A stretch of 64,000 nt of DNA, from positions 1-64,000 of the forward strand of contig NZ_WWCU01000025.1 in NCBI RefSeq assembly GCF_009857595.1. Reading direction: 5' to 3'. Position 1 is the first letter of the stretch; every line of letters begins with the position of its first letter. Shown here in pieces: positions 25,507 through 35,113 of this stretch. Made by a program: the position numbers and the translations under genes. Under the pieces are notes generated by a model, which worked only from the letters and a program-made list of their open reading frames with translations, ran no database searches and was not told the origin of the DNA. Source of the DNA: Pseudoduganella aquatica. Its GTDB lineage: Bacteria; Pseudomonadota; Gammaproteobacteria; Burkholderiales; Burkholderiaceae_D.

Positions 25507-26451
25507 ATGCACACCACGTCCACCGCCGCAAATGTCCTGGCGGCCGCAGCACTCTCCCTGGCCGCGGCTATGCCGGCTGCGCAAGCCGCGCCGGTGGCCT
25601 ACCGCACGGTTGCCGTGGAAGGCGTGCAGATCGCCTACCGCGAAGCCGGCGACGCCAGCAAGCCCGCCATCGTGCTGCTGCACGGCGTGCCCAGCTCGTC
25701 CCGCATGTACGACGGATTGCTGCGCAAGCTGGGAGACCGCTACCACCTGATCGCGCCGGACTACCCCGGCTTCGGCAACAGCGAAGCGCCCGACCCGGCC
25801 AGCTTCAGCTACACCTTCGACCATCTCGCGGCAGTCATGCAGAAATTCACCGACGCGGTAGGCGTCACGCGCTACGTGCTGCTGATGCAGGACTACGGCG
25901 CCCCGGTCGGCATGCGCATGGCCATTGCGCGCCCCGCCGCGATCCAGGGCTTGGTCTTCCAGAACGGGAACGTGTATGAAGAAGGCCTTGGCGCCATGTG
26001 GGCCAAGCGCAAGCCCTTCTGGACCGACCGTGCCGCCTATGAGAAGGAGGTGGTGGCGGTGCACCAGTCGGTCGCGGCCACGCGGGCGCGCCACATCGGC
26101 GACGATCCTGCCGTGGAAGCATACGACCCTGATTTGTGGATGGACGAATACGCCTACCTGAACCGCCCGGGCCAGGCCAGGATTCAGGCCGACCTGATCT
26201 ACGACTACCAGACCAATCTGGCCGCCTACCCGGCATGGCAAGCCTGGCTGAAGCAGCGCCAGCTGCCGACGCTGGTGGTATGGGGCAAGCACGATCTGGC
26301 CTTCACCGTGCCCGGCGCGCACGCCTTCCGCCGCGACAATCCGGCGGCCGAGGTCCACATCCTGGACGGCGGACACTTCGTGATGGACACCCGGCTCGAC
26401 GACGTCGCCCGGCTCACCGCTGCCTTCATGGCCAGGGTGAACACCCGCTAA
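25507..26451 (+). CDS. Secreted alpha/beta-hydrolase (haloalkane dehalogenase/epoxide hydrolase-like)
   Basis: A 314-residue exported hydrolase. The signal peptide spans residues 1-28 (cleavage near AQAAPVAY). The fold shows the oxyanion-hole motif LLHGVPSSS, the nucleophile elbow LLMQDYGAPVG with Asp as nucleophile, a cap domain, an acidic residue in WGKHDLAF and the catalytic His in GGHFVMD. An Asp nucleophile points to epoxide hydrolase or dehalogenase chemistry rather than an esterase. The substrate is unknown. It stands alone, 105 bases after the MarR gene. Confidence 0.84.
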   Translation: MHTTSTAANVLAAAALSLAAAMPAAQAAPVAYRTVAVEGVQIAYREAGDASKPAIVLLHGVPSSSRMYDGLLRKLGDRYHLIAPDYPGFGNSEAPDPASFSYTFDHLAAVMQKFTDAVGVTRYVLLMQDYGAPVGMRMAIARPAAIQGLVFQNGNVYEEGLGAMWAKRKPFWTDRAAYEKEVVAVHQSVAATRARHIGDDPAVEAYDPDLWMDEYAYLNRPGQARIQADLIYDYQTNLAAYPAWQAWLKQRQLPTLVVWGKHDLAFTVPGAHAFRRDNPAAEVHILDGGHFVMDTRLDDVARLTAAFMARVNTR

Positions 26452-26463
26452 GCGGCAGGCAGC

Positions 26464-26736
26464 CTACTCCGCAGTGACCGGATCGATGATCTCCCGCACC
26501 TGCGAGATGCGGTTGGCGGGAAAGCCCCCGCGCTGGGCGTGTTCCCGCACCAGCTCTTCGCTGGGGGCGTTGTAGATGCAGTAGATTTTGTCGTCGGTGA
26601 CATAGCTGTGCACCCACTGGATGGCCGGCCCCAGTTCATTGAGGACGCCGCAGGATTTGGCCGAGATTCCCTGCAGTTCCGCGCTGGTGAGCTTGCCCGC
26701 GCCGGGAATATCGCGCTCAATGACGTATTTCGGCAT
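26464..26736 (-). CDS. DUF4242 small protein
   Basis: A 90-residue protein of the DUF4242/SCO4226 family (MPKYVIERDIPGAGKLT at the start, YCIYNAPSEELVREHAQRGGFPANRI near the end). This is a ferredoxin-like small fold, some members of which bind nickel. The Tyr and His positions of the putative metal site are kept. AGGAG lies 9 bases before the ATG at 26736. A 22-base palindrome lies just upstream and may be its operator. Confidence 0.84.
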   Translation of the reverse strand: MPKYVIERDIPGAGKLTSAELQGISAKSCGVLNELGPAIQWVHSYVTDDKIYCIYNAPSEELVREHAQRGGFPANRISQVREIIDPVTAE

Positions 26737-26751
26737 GATGTCACTCCTCTT

Positions 26752-26773
26752 GGTTAGCCTATTTAGGCTAGCC
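26752..26773. repeat. 22-base near-perfect palindrome between tnpB remnant and DUF4242 gene
   Basis: GGTTAGCCTA-TT-TAGGCTAGCC forms a 10-bp stem with one G-T pair. It lies 15 bases beyond the TnpB stop and 15 bases upstream of the DUF4242 start. It could be the subterminal hairpin at the right end of the IS200/IS605-type element, or an operator for the DUF4242 gene. Confidence 0.6.
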
Positions 26774-26788
26774 CACGTTTCAAGGATG

Positions 26789-27675
26789 TCAACCTGCCGC
26801 ACCGGCACCAAAGGATTTTGGCGTCTCCCTGCCATCGTGAAGCAGAGCTCCTGCAGCCAGCGTCGCACGCCCGCGACGGAGAATGTTCAACGCGGCGTTC
26901 ACATCGCGGTCATGCATTGACCCGCATTCGCTGCATTGCCACTCCCTTACGCCAAGATCTGCGATACCTTTCGGCCTCGTGTCCGGCAAGCGTCCGCAAC
27001 ACGAGCAGATCTGGGAGGTGAAACGTTCATCGACTTCCTCGAACCAGGCGCCATGCTTAACAGCCTTGTACGCCAGTTGTTGACGGAACGATGACCAGCC
27101 CGCATCCAGCACCGACTTCGCCATATGCGTCTTCGCGAGCGCGGCGGCATTGACGTTGCCAACGACGATGTAATCAAAGTCGCGCACAAGAAGGGCAGTA
27201 ACTTTATGCAAGTAGTCTTTGCGACGATTGGCAACCCGCACATGAATAGCCCGAACCCGCAGCCGCTTGCGGGCACGCTGCGCAATCGCCAGCCGGTCTT
27301 CCTCGGCGCGATAGCAGGCCGGTGTTTCAATCCTGATCCCGTTGGACAGGGTTGCCAGCACCTTGAGACCGAGATCAATTCCAATGCCGCGCATAGGCAG
27401 CCTGGCCTCCGGCTCGGCTACCTCCACTACAATATTCAAGAACCAGTTGCCACGCCGATCTCGCGAAAAATTTGTACCGTCCAGTACTTTTCCCCTTCTT
27501 TGCTGGCGCCGCTCGTCAAATTGATGAGGTCGAATCCAGTTAGCCATCGGCGTCCAAAGCGCAACGCGTCGCGCTGACGGTCGTTGCAATAGTTCCAGAC
27601 GAAATTAACTGTCTGTGCCTGCCGATCAAGCAAGGCAAGATGGGATTTGACGCGGTATCGGTAGACTAGCTTCAT
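26789..27675 (-). pseudogene. tnpB: Decayed IS200/IS605-type TnpB (RNA-guided nuclease family)
   Basis: Two minus-strand reading frames together spell a TnpB. The N-terminal 55 residues (27675 to about 27500; MKLVYRYRVKS, VNFVWNYCNDRQRDAL, TSGASKE) are in one frame. The RuvC and zinc-finger part (about 27495 to 26789; DGTNFSRD, GIGIDLGLK, CSCC...CSEC, HDRDVNAALN) is in another. Roughly 100 residues expected between SKE and DGTNFS are missing at the junction near 27487-27500, so the gene lost a central segment and its frame. The second RuvC acidic position reads YIVVGNVNAAAL, without the usual Glu. No TnpA is present. The lower GC content than the neighbours marks it as acquired DNA. Confidence 0.85.
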
Positions 27676-27714
27676 GCATATCAGACACCGGAAGTAGCGA
27701 ATAGTTCCAGGGCC

Positions 27715-27756
27715 AAATGAAAAAAGCCAACCCCGAAGAGTTGGCTTTTTTCATTT
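27715..27756. terminator. Strong intrinsic terminator downstream of the CAU tRNA
   Basis: A perfect 17-bp stem (AAATGAAAAAAGCCAAC / GTTGGCTTTTTTCATTT) around an 8-base loop. The A/T runs on both sides let it work in either direction. It starts 4 bases past the tRNA CCA end and closes the tRNA transcript on the minus strand. Confidence 0.93.
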
Positions 27757-27759
27757 GTC

Positions 27760-28042
27760 TGGTGGGCCTCCCGTGAGTCGAACACGGCACCAACGGATTC
27801 TGGTTTGTGTGACTTTCGCCACTCCCTGGACTATGCCTTCACCATAGCGTACGCCTTAGGTGGGTGCCGTCTAGTCTCTACACCTTCAACAGCGCTTTCG
27901 CACCGAAGCTTGGCTCGGCGTTGCCATCCACATTGCTGTGCTTAGGTTTCGCCGAATTTGACACCATCCCTTACGCAGTTTCCAAACGTAAGGCACAAAT
28001 TTTATGAGTCCGCTGCTCTAACCAAGCATGAGCTAGAGGCCC
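27760..28042 (-). tRNA. ileX: tRNA with CAU anticodon (probably tRNA-Ile2), interrupted by a group I intron
   Basis: Exon 1 is 28042-28004 (39 nt) and exon 2 is 27799-27760 (40 nt, with encoded CCA). The joined exons fold as a complete cloverleaf. The acceptor is GGGCCTC/GAGGCCC, the D-arm stem GCTC/GAGC has an unusually large 11-nt loop, and the anticodon stem GCGGA/TCCGT encloses loop CTCATAA. The T-arm is CCGTG/CACGG with loop TTCGACT. The anticodon is CAT. The same intron family sits in the Azoarcus tRNA-Ile(CAU) gene, hence the Ile2 call; elongator Met is the alternative and would be settled by TilS identity elements. A minus-strand promoter lies just upstream, between rpoD and the tRNA. 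Confidence 0.93.
27800..28003 (-). ncRNA. Azoarcus-type group I intron (IC3 class), 204 nt
   Basis: The intron lies directly after the anticodon CAU and ends in G (omega-G at 27800). The exon triplet CAT can pair with the internal guide GTG (27994-27996), including the U-G wobble at the 5' splice site. Core elements match the Azoarcus pre-tRNA-Ile ribozyme as recalled: GGGATGGTGTCAAATTCGG, GGCAACGCCGAGCCAAGC, GAAGGTGTAGAGACTAGACG, CACCTAAGG and AGGCATAGTCCAGGGAGTGG. The length of 204 nt is nearly that of the 205-nt Azoarcus intron. There is no homing endonuclease ORF. It should self-splice. Confidence 0.95.
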
Positions 28043-28076
28043 TGGGTACTGCAACCGTTGATTAAACGGACACGGG

Positions 28077-28105
28077 AGCATAGGCGGAACCGACGCTCCC
28101 GTCAA
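28077..28105 (-). promoter_or_regulatory. Promoter of the intron-containing tRNA
   Basis: On the minus strand, TTGACG (28105-28100) and TATGCT (28082-28077) are separated by exactly 17 bases. The expected start is near 28070, about 28 bases before the tRNA 5' end. It begins 5 bases past the rpoD stop. A stem ACGGGAGC/GCTCCCGT (28072-28102) overlaps it. Confidence 0.75.
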
Positions 28106-28109
28106 GTGC

Positions 28110-30356
<2,247 letters not shown>

Positions 30357-30730
30357 AGGCGCTTTCGATTACACAACGACTTGCTTTACGGGTTAGGATA
30401 AAGTTCTTGCAACACCGCTACGAATACTTATACCTTCTGGCTCCTGCGCACACAGGAACCTCCACCGCCGGCCCAAACCCGGGACCGTACTCGGCAGAAA
30501 TTCTACTGTAGACAGCGCAAGGGGGCTAGATCCACCAGTGTCCGGAGGCAGGCGCCGCGCCTGGGCGGTTACCGACTGCGCCATCCGGCCATGATCCGGC
30601 AACATTCCGGCCCCGGCCTACGGTGCCGCAGCCTTACCGCCTGCCGCACCGATCAAGAGCCTAACTTACTGAAAACAAACAGAATTCCGAACTGAAACAA
30701 CAAAGCTAAGCACTCAATACTTAGCGTTTT
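30357..30730 (-). other. Long untranslated leader of rpoD, no gene recognised
   Basis: About 370 bases between the predicted rpoD promoter and its GTG. It holds no convincing gene: a minus-strand ORF at 30605-30393 (70 codons) has no recognisable domain. A tRNA-like phrase (GGATGGCGCAGTCGGTAA, near 30590) lacks a matching acceptor stem. GC content falls sharply toward the promoter end. The leader could carry post-transcriptional control, but no known element is identified. Confidence 0.5.
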
Positions 30731-30758
30731 ATTATAGCACGCTACTTTACAATTTCCA
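30731..30758 (-). promoter_or_regulatory. Putative internal promoter for rpoD
   Basis: On the minus strand a perfect TATAAT (30736-30731) lies 16 bases after TGGAAA (30758-30753), inside an AT-rich island between dnaG and rpoD. Internal rpoD promoters are common in this operon family. Confidence 0.55.
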
Positions 30759-30773
30759 GACCCCGCCCGGCCC

Positions 30774-30801
30774 GTCTCATAGGGGCGCAGCCCCGTGAGA
30801 C
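30774..30801 (-). other. Stem-loop at the dnaG stop codon, possible processing site
   Basis: GTCTCA-C-GGGGC-TGC-GCCCC-TA-TGAGAC forms an interrupted hairpin directly at the dnaG stop, with no following U tract. In enterobacteria the dnaG-rpoD junction is an mRNA processing site, so cleavage here is plausible. It is probably not an intrinsic terminator. Confidence 0.45.
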
Positions 30802-32597
30802 TAGCGGGCTGATAGCTCCGCTTCGGCCTCCCGTAACAACTGGTCTTGCATAGCCGTAATTTCGCGGTAGCGTACACCAATTTCGCTGGAAGACAAACCG
30901 GACGCGAACAACTGTGCCAGCTCGGCTTTCAGCGCGTCGGTCCGGATCTGGCGGATGGCACTGCTCAGATACGTCTTGATGGCGTCGAAATCCGACTCCG
31001 GCTCGGCGGCGATCTCGCTGATGATGCCGTCGTACTCGCTGCCCTGCTCCTTCAAATGCTGCGCCAGCGCGGCGAAGCTGCCCTGCGGCCCCAGCGCGAT
31101 GGCCGCCGCGATCAGCTGGTACAGGCGCTCGGCCGCTTCCTCGCCGAAGTTGGTGAATGCGCCCAGGCCCGCCTCGTCTATCGTAAAGGCCAGCGGCGGG
31201 TGCGCCACCAGGTGCCGCACAATCTGCAGCTCCAGGCCCACGGGCTGCGGACGGCTGCTGCGCTGCGGCGCCCTGCGCACCTCGGCCACCGGCTTGCTCA
31301 GCTCGTACAGCTGCTCGATCTCGCCCGGGCTGCTCTGCGTCATGGTGGCCAGGCCGCGCACGATCTGCAGCCGCAGCGCCGACGGCGTCATGGCTTGCAG
31401 CAGCGGCTTGGCCTCGAACTGCACCCGCGCGCGCCCTTCCGGCTCGCTCAAATCATGCTCGGCGGACACCACGCGCAGCAGGAACTGCGACAGCGGCATG
31501 GCCTCGTGCACCTGCTGCTCGAAGGCCGGGGCGCCATATTCGCGGATATAGCTGTCCGGGTCGTGCTCGGCCGGCAGGAACAAGAACTTGATGGTCTTGT
31601 TGTCCGACACATGGGGCAGGCAGGCTTCCAGCGCGCGCTGGGCAGCGCGGCGGCCGGCCTTGTCGCCGTCAAAACTAAAGATCACGGTGTCTGTTTGGCG
31701 CAACAGTTTCTGCACGTGGGTGCTGGTGCAGGCCGTGCCCAGGGTCGCCACCGACTGCGGGAAACCCATTTGCGCCAGCGCCACCACGTCCATATAGCCT
31801 TCCGTCACCAGCACATAGCCGGCGTCGCGGATGGCCTGGCGCGCCTCGAACAGGCCGTACAGCTCGTGACCCTTGGAAAATAAAGGCGTTTCGGGGGAAT
31901 TCAAGTACTTAGGCTCGCCCTGCTCCATGATGCGGCCGCCAAAGGCGATCACCTGGCCCTTGGTGTTGCGAATTGGAAACATCACGCGCTCGCGGAAACG
32001 GTCGTAGCGCTTGCGGTGGTTGCCCTCCTCGTCCACGCGGTCGATCACCAGGCCGGCCTCGACCAGCGCCAGCGCCTCGTAGTTGGGAAACACGCTGCGC
32101 AGGTTGTCCCAGCCGTTGGGCGCGAAGCCGAGCGCGAAGCGGGCCGCGATTTCGCCGGTCAGGCCTCGGCTTTTCAGGTAGCCGATGGCGTTCGGGGCCG
32201 AGCGCAGCTGGGATTTGTAGTAGTCGGCGGCCAGGTTCATGGCCTCGGACAGGGCCATGCTCTGGGCCTGCATCTGGGCGCGCTGGGCGGGCGGTATCTT
32301 GTCGTCCTGCTCGGGCACGACCATGCCGCAGTTCTGCGCCAGCTCCTTCACGGCATCGACAAAGCCCATGCCGGAGTATTCGATCATGAAGCCGATCGAG
32401 GTGCCGTGCGCGCCGCAGCCGAAGCAGTGGTAGAACTGCTTGGTGGGGCTGACCGTGAAACTGGGGGATTTTTCGTTGTGGAACGGGCACAGGCCCATGA
32501 AGTTGGCGCCGCCCTTTTTGAGCTGCACATAACGGCCGACCACGTCCACGATGTCGACGCGGTTCAATAGATCGGAGATAAAGGATTGAGGTATCAC
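30801..32597 (-). CDS. dnaG: DNA primase DnaG
   Basis: A 598-residue primase that makes RNA primers for replication. The N-terminal zinc-binding domain has CPFHNEKSPSF and the FGCGAHG pair. The TOPRIM catalytic core shows EGYMD, LGTACT and FSFDGDKAGRRAA. The C-terminal ~150 residues are the DnaB-helicase-binding domain, with the usual weak conservation. The start is GTG at 32597 (MIPQSFISDLL). It is the third gene of the macromolecular-synthesis operon, separated from yqeY by a pair of REP-like repeats. Confidence 0.97.
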   Translation of the reverse strand: MIPQSFISDLLNRVDIVDVVGRYVQLKKGGANFMGLCPFHNEKSPSFTVSPTKQFYHCFGCGAHGTSIGFMIEYSGMGFVDAVKELAQNCGMVVPEQDDKIPPAQRAQMQAQSMALSEAMNLAADYYKSQLRSAPNAIGYLKSRGLTGEIAARFALGFAPNGWDNLRSVFPNYEALALVEAGLVIDRVDEEGNHRKRYDRFRERVMFPIRNTKGQVIAFGGRIMEQGEPKYLNSPETPLFSKGHELYGLFEARQAIRDAGYVLVTEGYMDVVALAQMGFPQSVATLGTACTSTHVQKLLRQTDTVIFSFDGDKAGRRAAQRALEACLPHVSDNKTIKFLFLPAEHDPDSYIREYGAPAFEQQVHEAMPLSQFLLRVVSAEHDLSEPEGRARVQFEAKPLLQAMTPSALRLQIVRGLATMTQSSPGEIEQLYELSKPVAEVRRAPQRSSRPQPVGLELQIVRHLVAHPPLAFTIDEAGLGAFTNFGEEAAERLYQLIAAAIALGPQGSFAALAQHLKEQGSEYDGIISEIAAEPESDFDAIKTYLSSAIRQIRTDALKAELAQLFASGLSSSEIGVRYREITAMQDQLLREAEAELSAR

Positions 32598-32676
32598 GGC
32601 GATCAGTCTTGTTCTACATCAGAGGCTATACTGCCGCGCGAGCGATCGGCTTGAGGCTGATCAATCGGCGGCGCGA

Positions 32677-32754
32677 TGGCGGGTTACGGCGGCGAGCCGC
32701 CTAACCCGCCCTACGCCAACACCGGTAGGGCGGGTTAGCGGAGCGTAACCCGCC
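32677..32754. repeat. REP-like repeat, inverted pair between dnaG and yqeY
   Basis: One unit (32677-32714, TGGCGGGTTACG...CTAACCCGCCCTACG) and one inverted unit (32725-32754, GTAGGGCGGGTTAGC...GTAACCCGCC) are separated by about 10 bases. The pair resembles BIMEs. It lies within the co-directional rpsU-rpoD operon, so it would be transcribed into a large hairpin. Confidence 0.85.
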
Positions 32755-32791
32755 GGAGCCGCCTGCGGCGCATGGCGGGCCGGCACCCGGA

Positions 32792-33241
32792 TCAGGCCGG
32801 GGTCAGCGCTTTTTTGATCAGCGCGGACACGACAGCCATGTCGGCCTTGCCGGCCAGCTTGGGCTTGACGATGGCCATGACCTTGCCCATGTCCTGCGGA
32901 CCGGCGGCGCCCGAGGCGGCCACGGCGGCGGCCACTTCGGCGGCCACCACTTCGTCCGACAGGCCGGCCGGCTTGTAGGCAATCAGCACTTCCAACTCGG
33001 CTTTTTCGATGTCGGCCAGGTCCTGGCGGTTGCCGGCTTCGAACTGGGTGATGGAGTCCTTGCGCTGCTTGATCATCTTGTCGACGATGGCGACCACTTG
33101 CTCGTCGCTCACTTCGATCTGCTCGTCCACTTCCTTGCGCTTGATTTCCGCCAGCATCAGGCGGATGGTGGCCAGCTTGCCGGCTTCCTTGGCACGCATG
33201 GCGGCCTTCATGTCATCGCTAATCTGTTGTTTCAAGCTCAT
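32792..33241 (-). CDS. yqeY: GatB/YqeY-domain protein
   Basis: A 149-residue YqeY homologue: helical N-terminal domain (MSLKQQISDDMKAAMRAK, LATIRLMLAEIKRKEVD) and a C-terminal GatB-like tail (AGKADMAVVSALIKKAL). The family is related to the tRNA-binding tail of the Glu-tRNA amidotransferase, and its role is unclear. The placement between rpsU and dnaG is the conserved arrangement in many proteobacteria. Confidence 0.94.
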   Translation of the reverse strand: MSLKQQISDDMKAAMRAKEAGKLATIRLMLAEIKRKEVDEQIEVSDEQVVAIVDKMIKQRKDSITQFEAGNRQDLADIEKAELEVLIAYKPAGLSDEVVAAEVAAAVAASGAAGPQDMGKVMAIVKPKLAGKADMAVVSALIKKALTPA

Positions 33242-33375
33242 TGTTCGTTCTCACTGGGAAAAATCGTGGCGCAAAATGCGAAAACCCGCTGCGGCGAACC
33301 GGAGCGGGCATGCGACTGGACAGGATGAGCCCGCGGCGCGACGCCGTACTGCCGGGCTATCCTGAAACAACAGTC

Positions 33376-33588
33376 TTAGAACAGTTTCTTAGGCAGTTGC
33401 TGGCTGCGGATGCGCTTGTAGTGACGCTTCACGGCAGCTGCCAGCTTGCGCTTGCGCTCTGCGGTTGGCTTCTCGTAGAACTCGCGTGCGCGCAGTTCGG
33501 TCAGCAGGCCGGTTTTTTCGATGGTGCGTTTGAAGCGACGCATTGCAACTTCGAACGGCTCGTTTTCTTTAAGGCGGATAGTGGTCAT
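33376..33588 (-). CDS. rpsU: 30S ribosomal protein S21
   Basis: A 70-residue basic protein that is virtually the textbook beta-proteobacterial S21: TTIRLKENEPFEVAMRRFKR at the start and HYKRIRSQQLPKKLF at the end. S21 sits near the anti-Shine-Dalgarno region and helps initiate translation. The ATG at 33588 is the family start; an upstream TTG at 33600 is not used. It is the first gene of the rpsU-yqeY-dnaG-rpoD operon. Confidence 0.97.
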   Translation of the reverse strand: MTTIRLKENEPFEVAMRRFKRTIEKTGLLTELRAREFYEKPTAERKRKLAAAVKRHYKRIRSQQLPKKLF

Positions 33589-33780
33589 GTAAAAATTCAA
33601 ACCGTTAGATTTTAGGAAGATAAAGATATTAGCAGTATTCGGCCAAATTGGGAAGACCTTTGGACGGAAAACCGGCTCAACAGGCCAGTTTCATCTAGAA
33701 AACTGTCTGTTTTTGAGCAACCTTTTCGTCCTGCCAACACCTGACTCCGGCGGCAAAACACACGCCGGAATGCAATCATA

Positions 33781-34989
33781 TCAGACTGCTTGGCCGGCCG
33801 CCACACCCGAAGCCCAGGCCCACTGGAAATTGTAGCCGCCCAGCCACCCCGTCACGTCCACCGCCTCGCCGATAAAGTACAGGCCAGGCACCTTGCCCAC
33901 CATCATGGTTTGCTGGGACAGCTCGCGCGTATCCACGCCGCCCCGGGTCACCTCGGCCTTGCGGTAGCCTTCGGAACCGTTGGGGGTGATGGTCCACTGG
34001 TTGATGGCCGCGCCCAGCTTGCGCAGCACCGCGTCCTGCATGTCGGCCAGGCGGGCGTCGGCGGCCAGGCCGTGCAGCTGCAGCAGGCCTTCGGCCAGGC
34101 GGGCCGGCAGCCATTGCGCCAGCACATTGCCCAGCTGCTTCTTGACGGTCTGCTTGCCCTCGATCAGCTCCTGGGCCACGTCCATTTCCGGCAGCAGGTT
34201 GATGACGATGGGCGCGCCGGGCTGCCAGAAACTGGAAATCTGCAGGATGGCCGGGCCGGACAGGCCGCGATGGGTGAACAGCAGGTCTTCGCGGAAACGC
34301 GCGCCGTCGGGCTTGCGGCCCTTCAGGCTGCCGGTCTCCACGTCCACTTCCAGCGAAATGCCGGACAGGGGCGCGAACGGCGCCCAGGTGTCGGCGTCGA
34401 AGGTCAGCGGCACCAGCGCCGGGCGGGTGGGCACGATATTCAGGCCGAACTGCTCGGCGATCTGGTAGCCGAAGCCGCTGGCGCCGATTTTCGGAATCGA
34501 CAGGCCGCCGGTGGCGATCACCACGCTGTCGCATTCGATGTCGCCGGTGTCGGTGGCGAGGTAGAAGCTGCCGTCGTCCATCTGTTCCACGGAGGCGACC
34601 TTGGACGGCATGCGCCAGTGCACGTCGCCCGCCGCGCATTCGGCCTTCAGCATCTCGATGATGCGTTCGGCCGAGTCGTCGCAGAACAGCTGGCCACGGT
34701 GCTTTTCGTGGTGGGCGATGCGGTATTTCCGCACCAGCGCCAGGAAGTCCGACGGCGTGTAGCGCGACAGCGCGCTCTTGCAGAAGTGCGGATTTTCGGA
34801 CAGGAAGTTGGCCGGGCTGGTGTTGATATTGGTGAAGTTGCAGCGGCCGCCGCCGGAAATGCGGATTTTTTCGGCCAGCTTGGCGGCGTGGTCGATCAGC
34901 ACCACCCGGCGCCCACGTTTGGCGGCCTCGGCCGCGCACATCATACCCGCCGCGCCCGCGCCGATTACCGCCACATCAAATTTCGCCAT
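33781..34989 (-). CDS. HI0933/BaiN-like FAD-dependent oxidoreductase
   Basis: A 402-residue flavoprotein of the HI0933 (YhiN/BaiN) family. It has the dinucleotide-binding VIGAGAAGMMCAAEAAKRG at the N-terminus, the family motif KIRISGGGRCNFTN, ATGGLSIPKIGASGFGYQIA in the middle, and GLYFIGEAVDVTGWLGGYN near the end for FAD. The best-studied member reduces bile-acid enoates; the substrate of most members, including this one, is unknown. GGAG precedes an ATG at 34989; the GTG at 34992 is an alternative. It is transcribed alone. Confidence 0.92.
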   Translation of the reverse strand: MAKFDVAVIGAGAAGMMCAAEAAKRGRRVVLIDHAAKLAEKIRISGGGRCNFTNINTSPANFLSENPHFCKSALSRYTPSDFLALVRKYRIAHHEKHRGQLFCDDSAERIIEMLKAECAAGDVHWRMPSKVASVEQMDDGSFYLATDTGDIECDSVVIATGGLSIPKIGASGFGYQIAEQFGLNIVPTRPALVPLTFDADTWAPFAPLSGISLEVDVETGSLKGRKPDGARFREDLLFTHRGLSGPAILQISSFWQPGAPIVINLLPEMDVAQELIEGKQTVKKQLGNVLAQWLPARLAEGLLQLHGLAADARLADMQDAVLRKLGAAINQWTITPNGSEGYRKAEVTRGGVDTRELSQQTMMVGKVPGLYFIGEAVDVTGWLGGYNFQWAWASGVAAGQAV

Positions 34990-35055
34990 CACTGCTCCGA
35001 TTCCGCTTCAAAACCGGCCATTGTACTCTGACTTGGCGGCCGGACCGGCGGCGCT

Positions 35056-35092
35056 TGGCGGGTTACGCGGTTCCCGCTAACCCGCCCTACGC
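35056..35092. repeat. REP-like palindromic repeat, single unit
   Basis: TGGCGGGTTACGCGG / CGCTAACCCGCCCTACGC in the gap between the flavoprotein start and the ybiB stop, both minus-strand genes. Confidence 0.85.
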
Positions 35093-35113
35093 TTCATCAT
35101 GCATTGCGGCACA

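Noticed and set aside
30393..30605. 70-codon minus-strand ORF in the rpoD leader and a tRNA-like phrase at its start
   Set aside because: No domain is recognisable, and the tRNA-like GGATGGCGCAGTCGGTAA lacks a complementary acceptor stem and T-arm.
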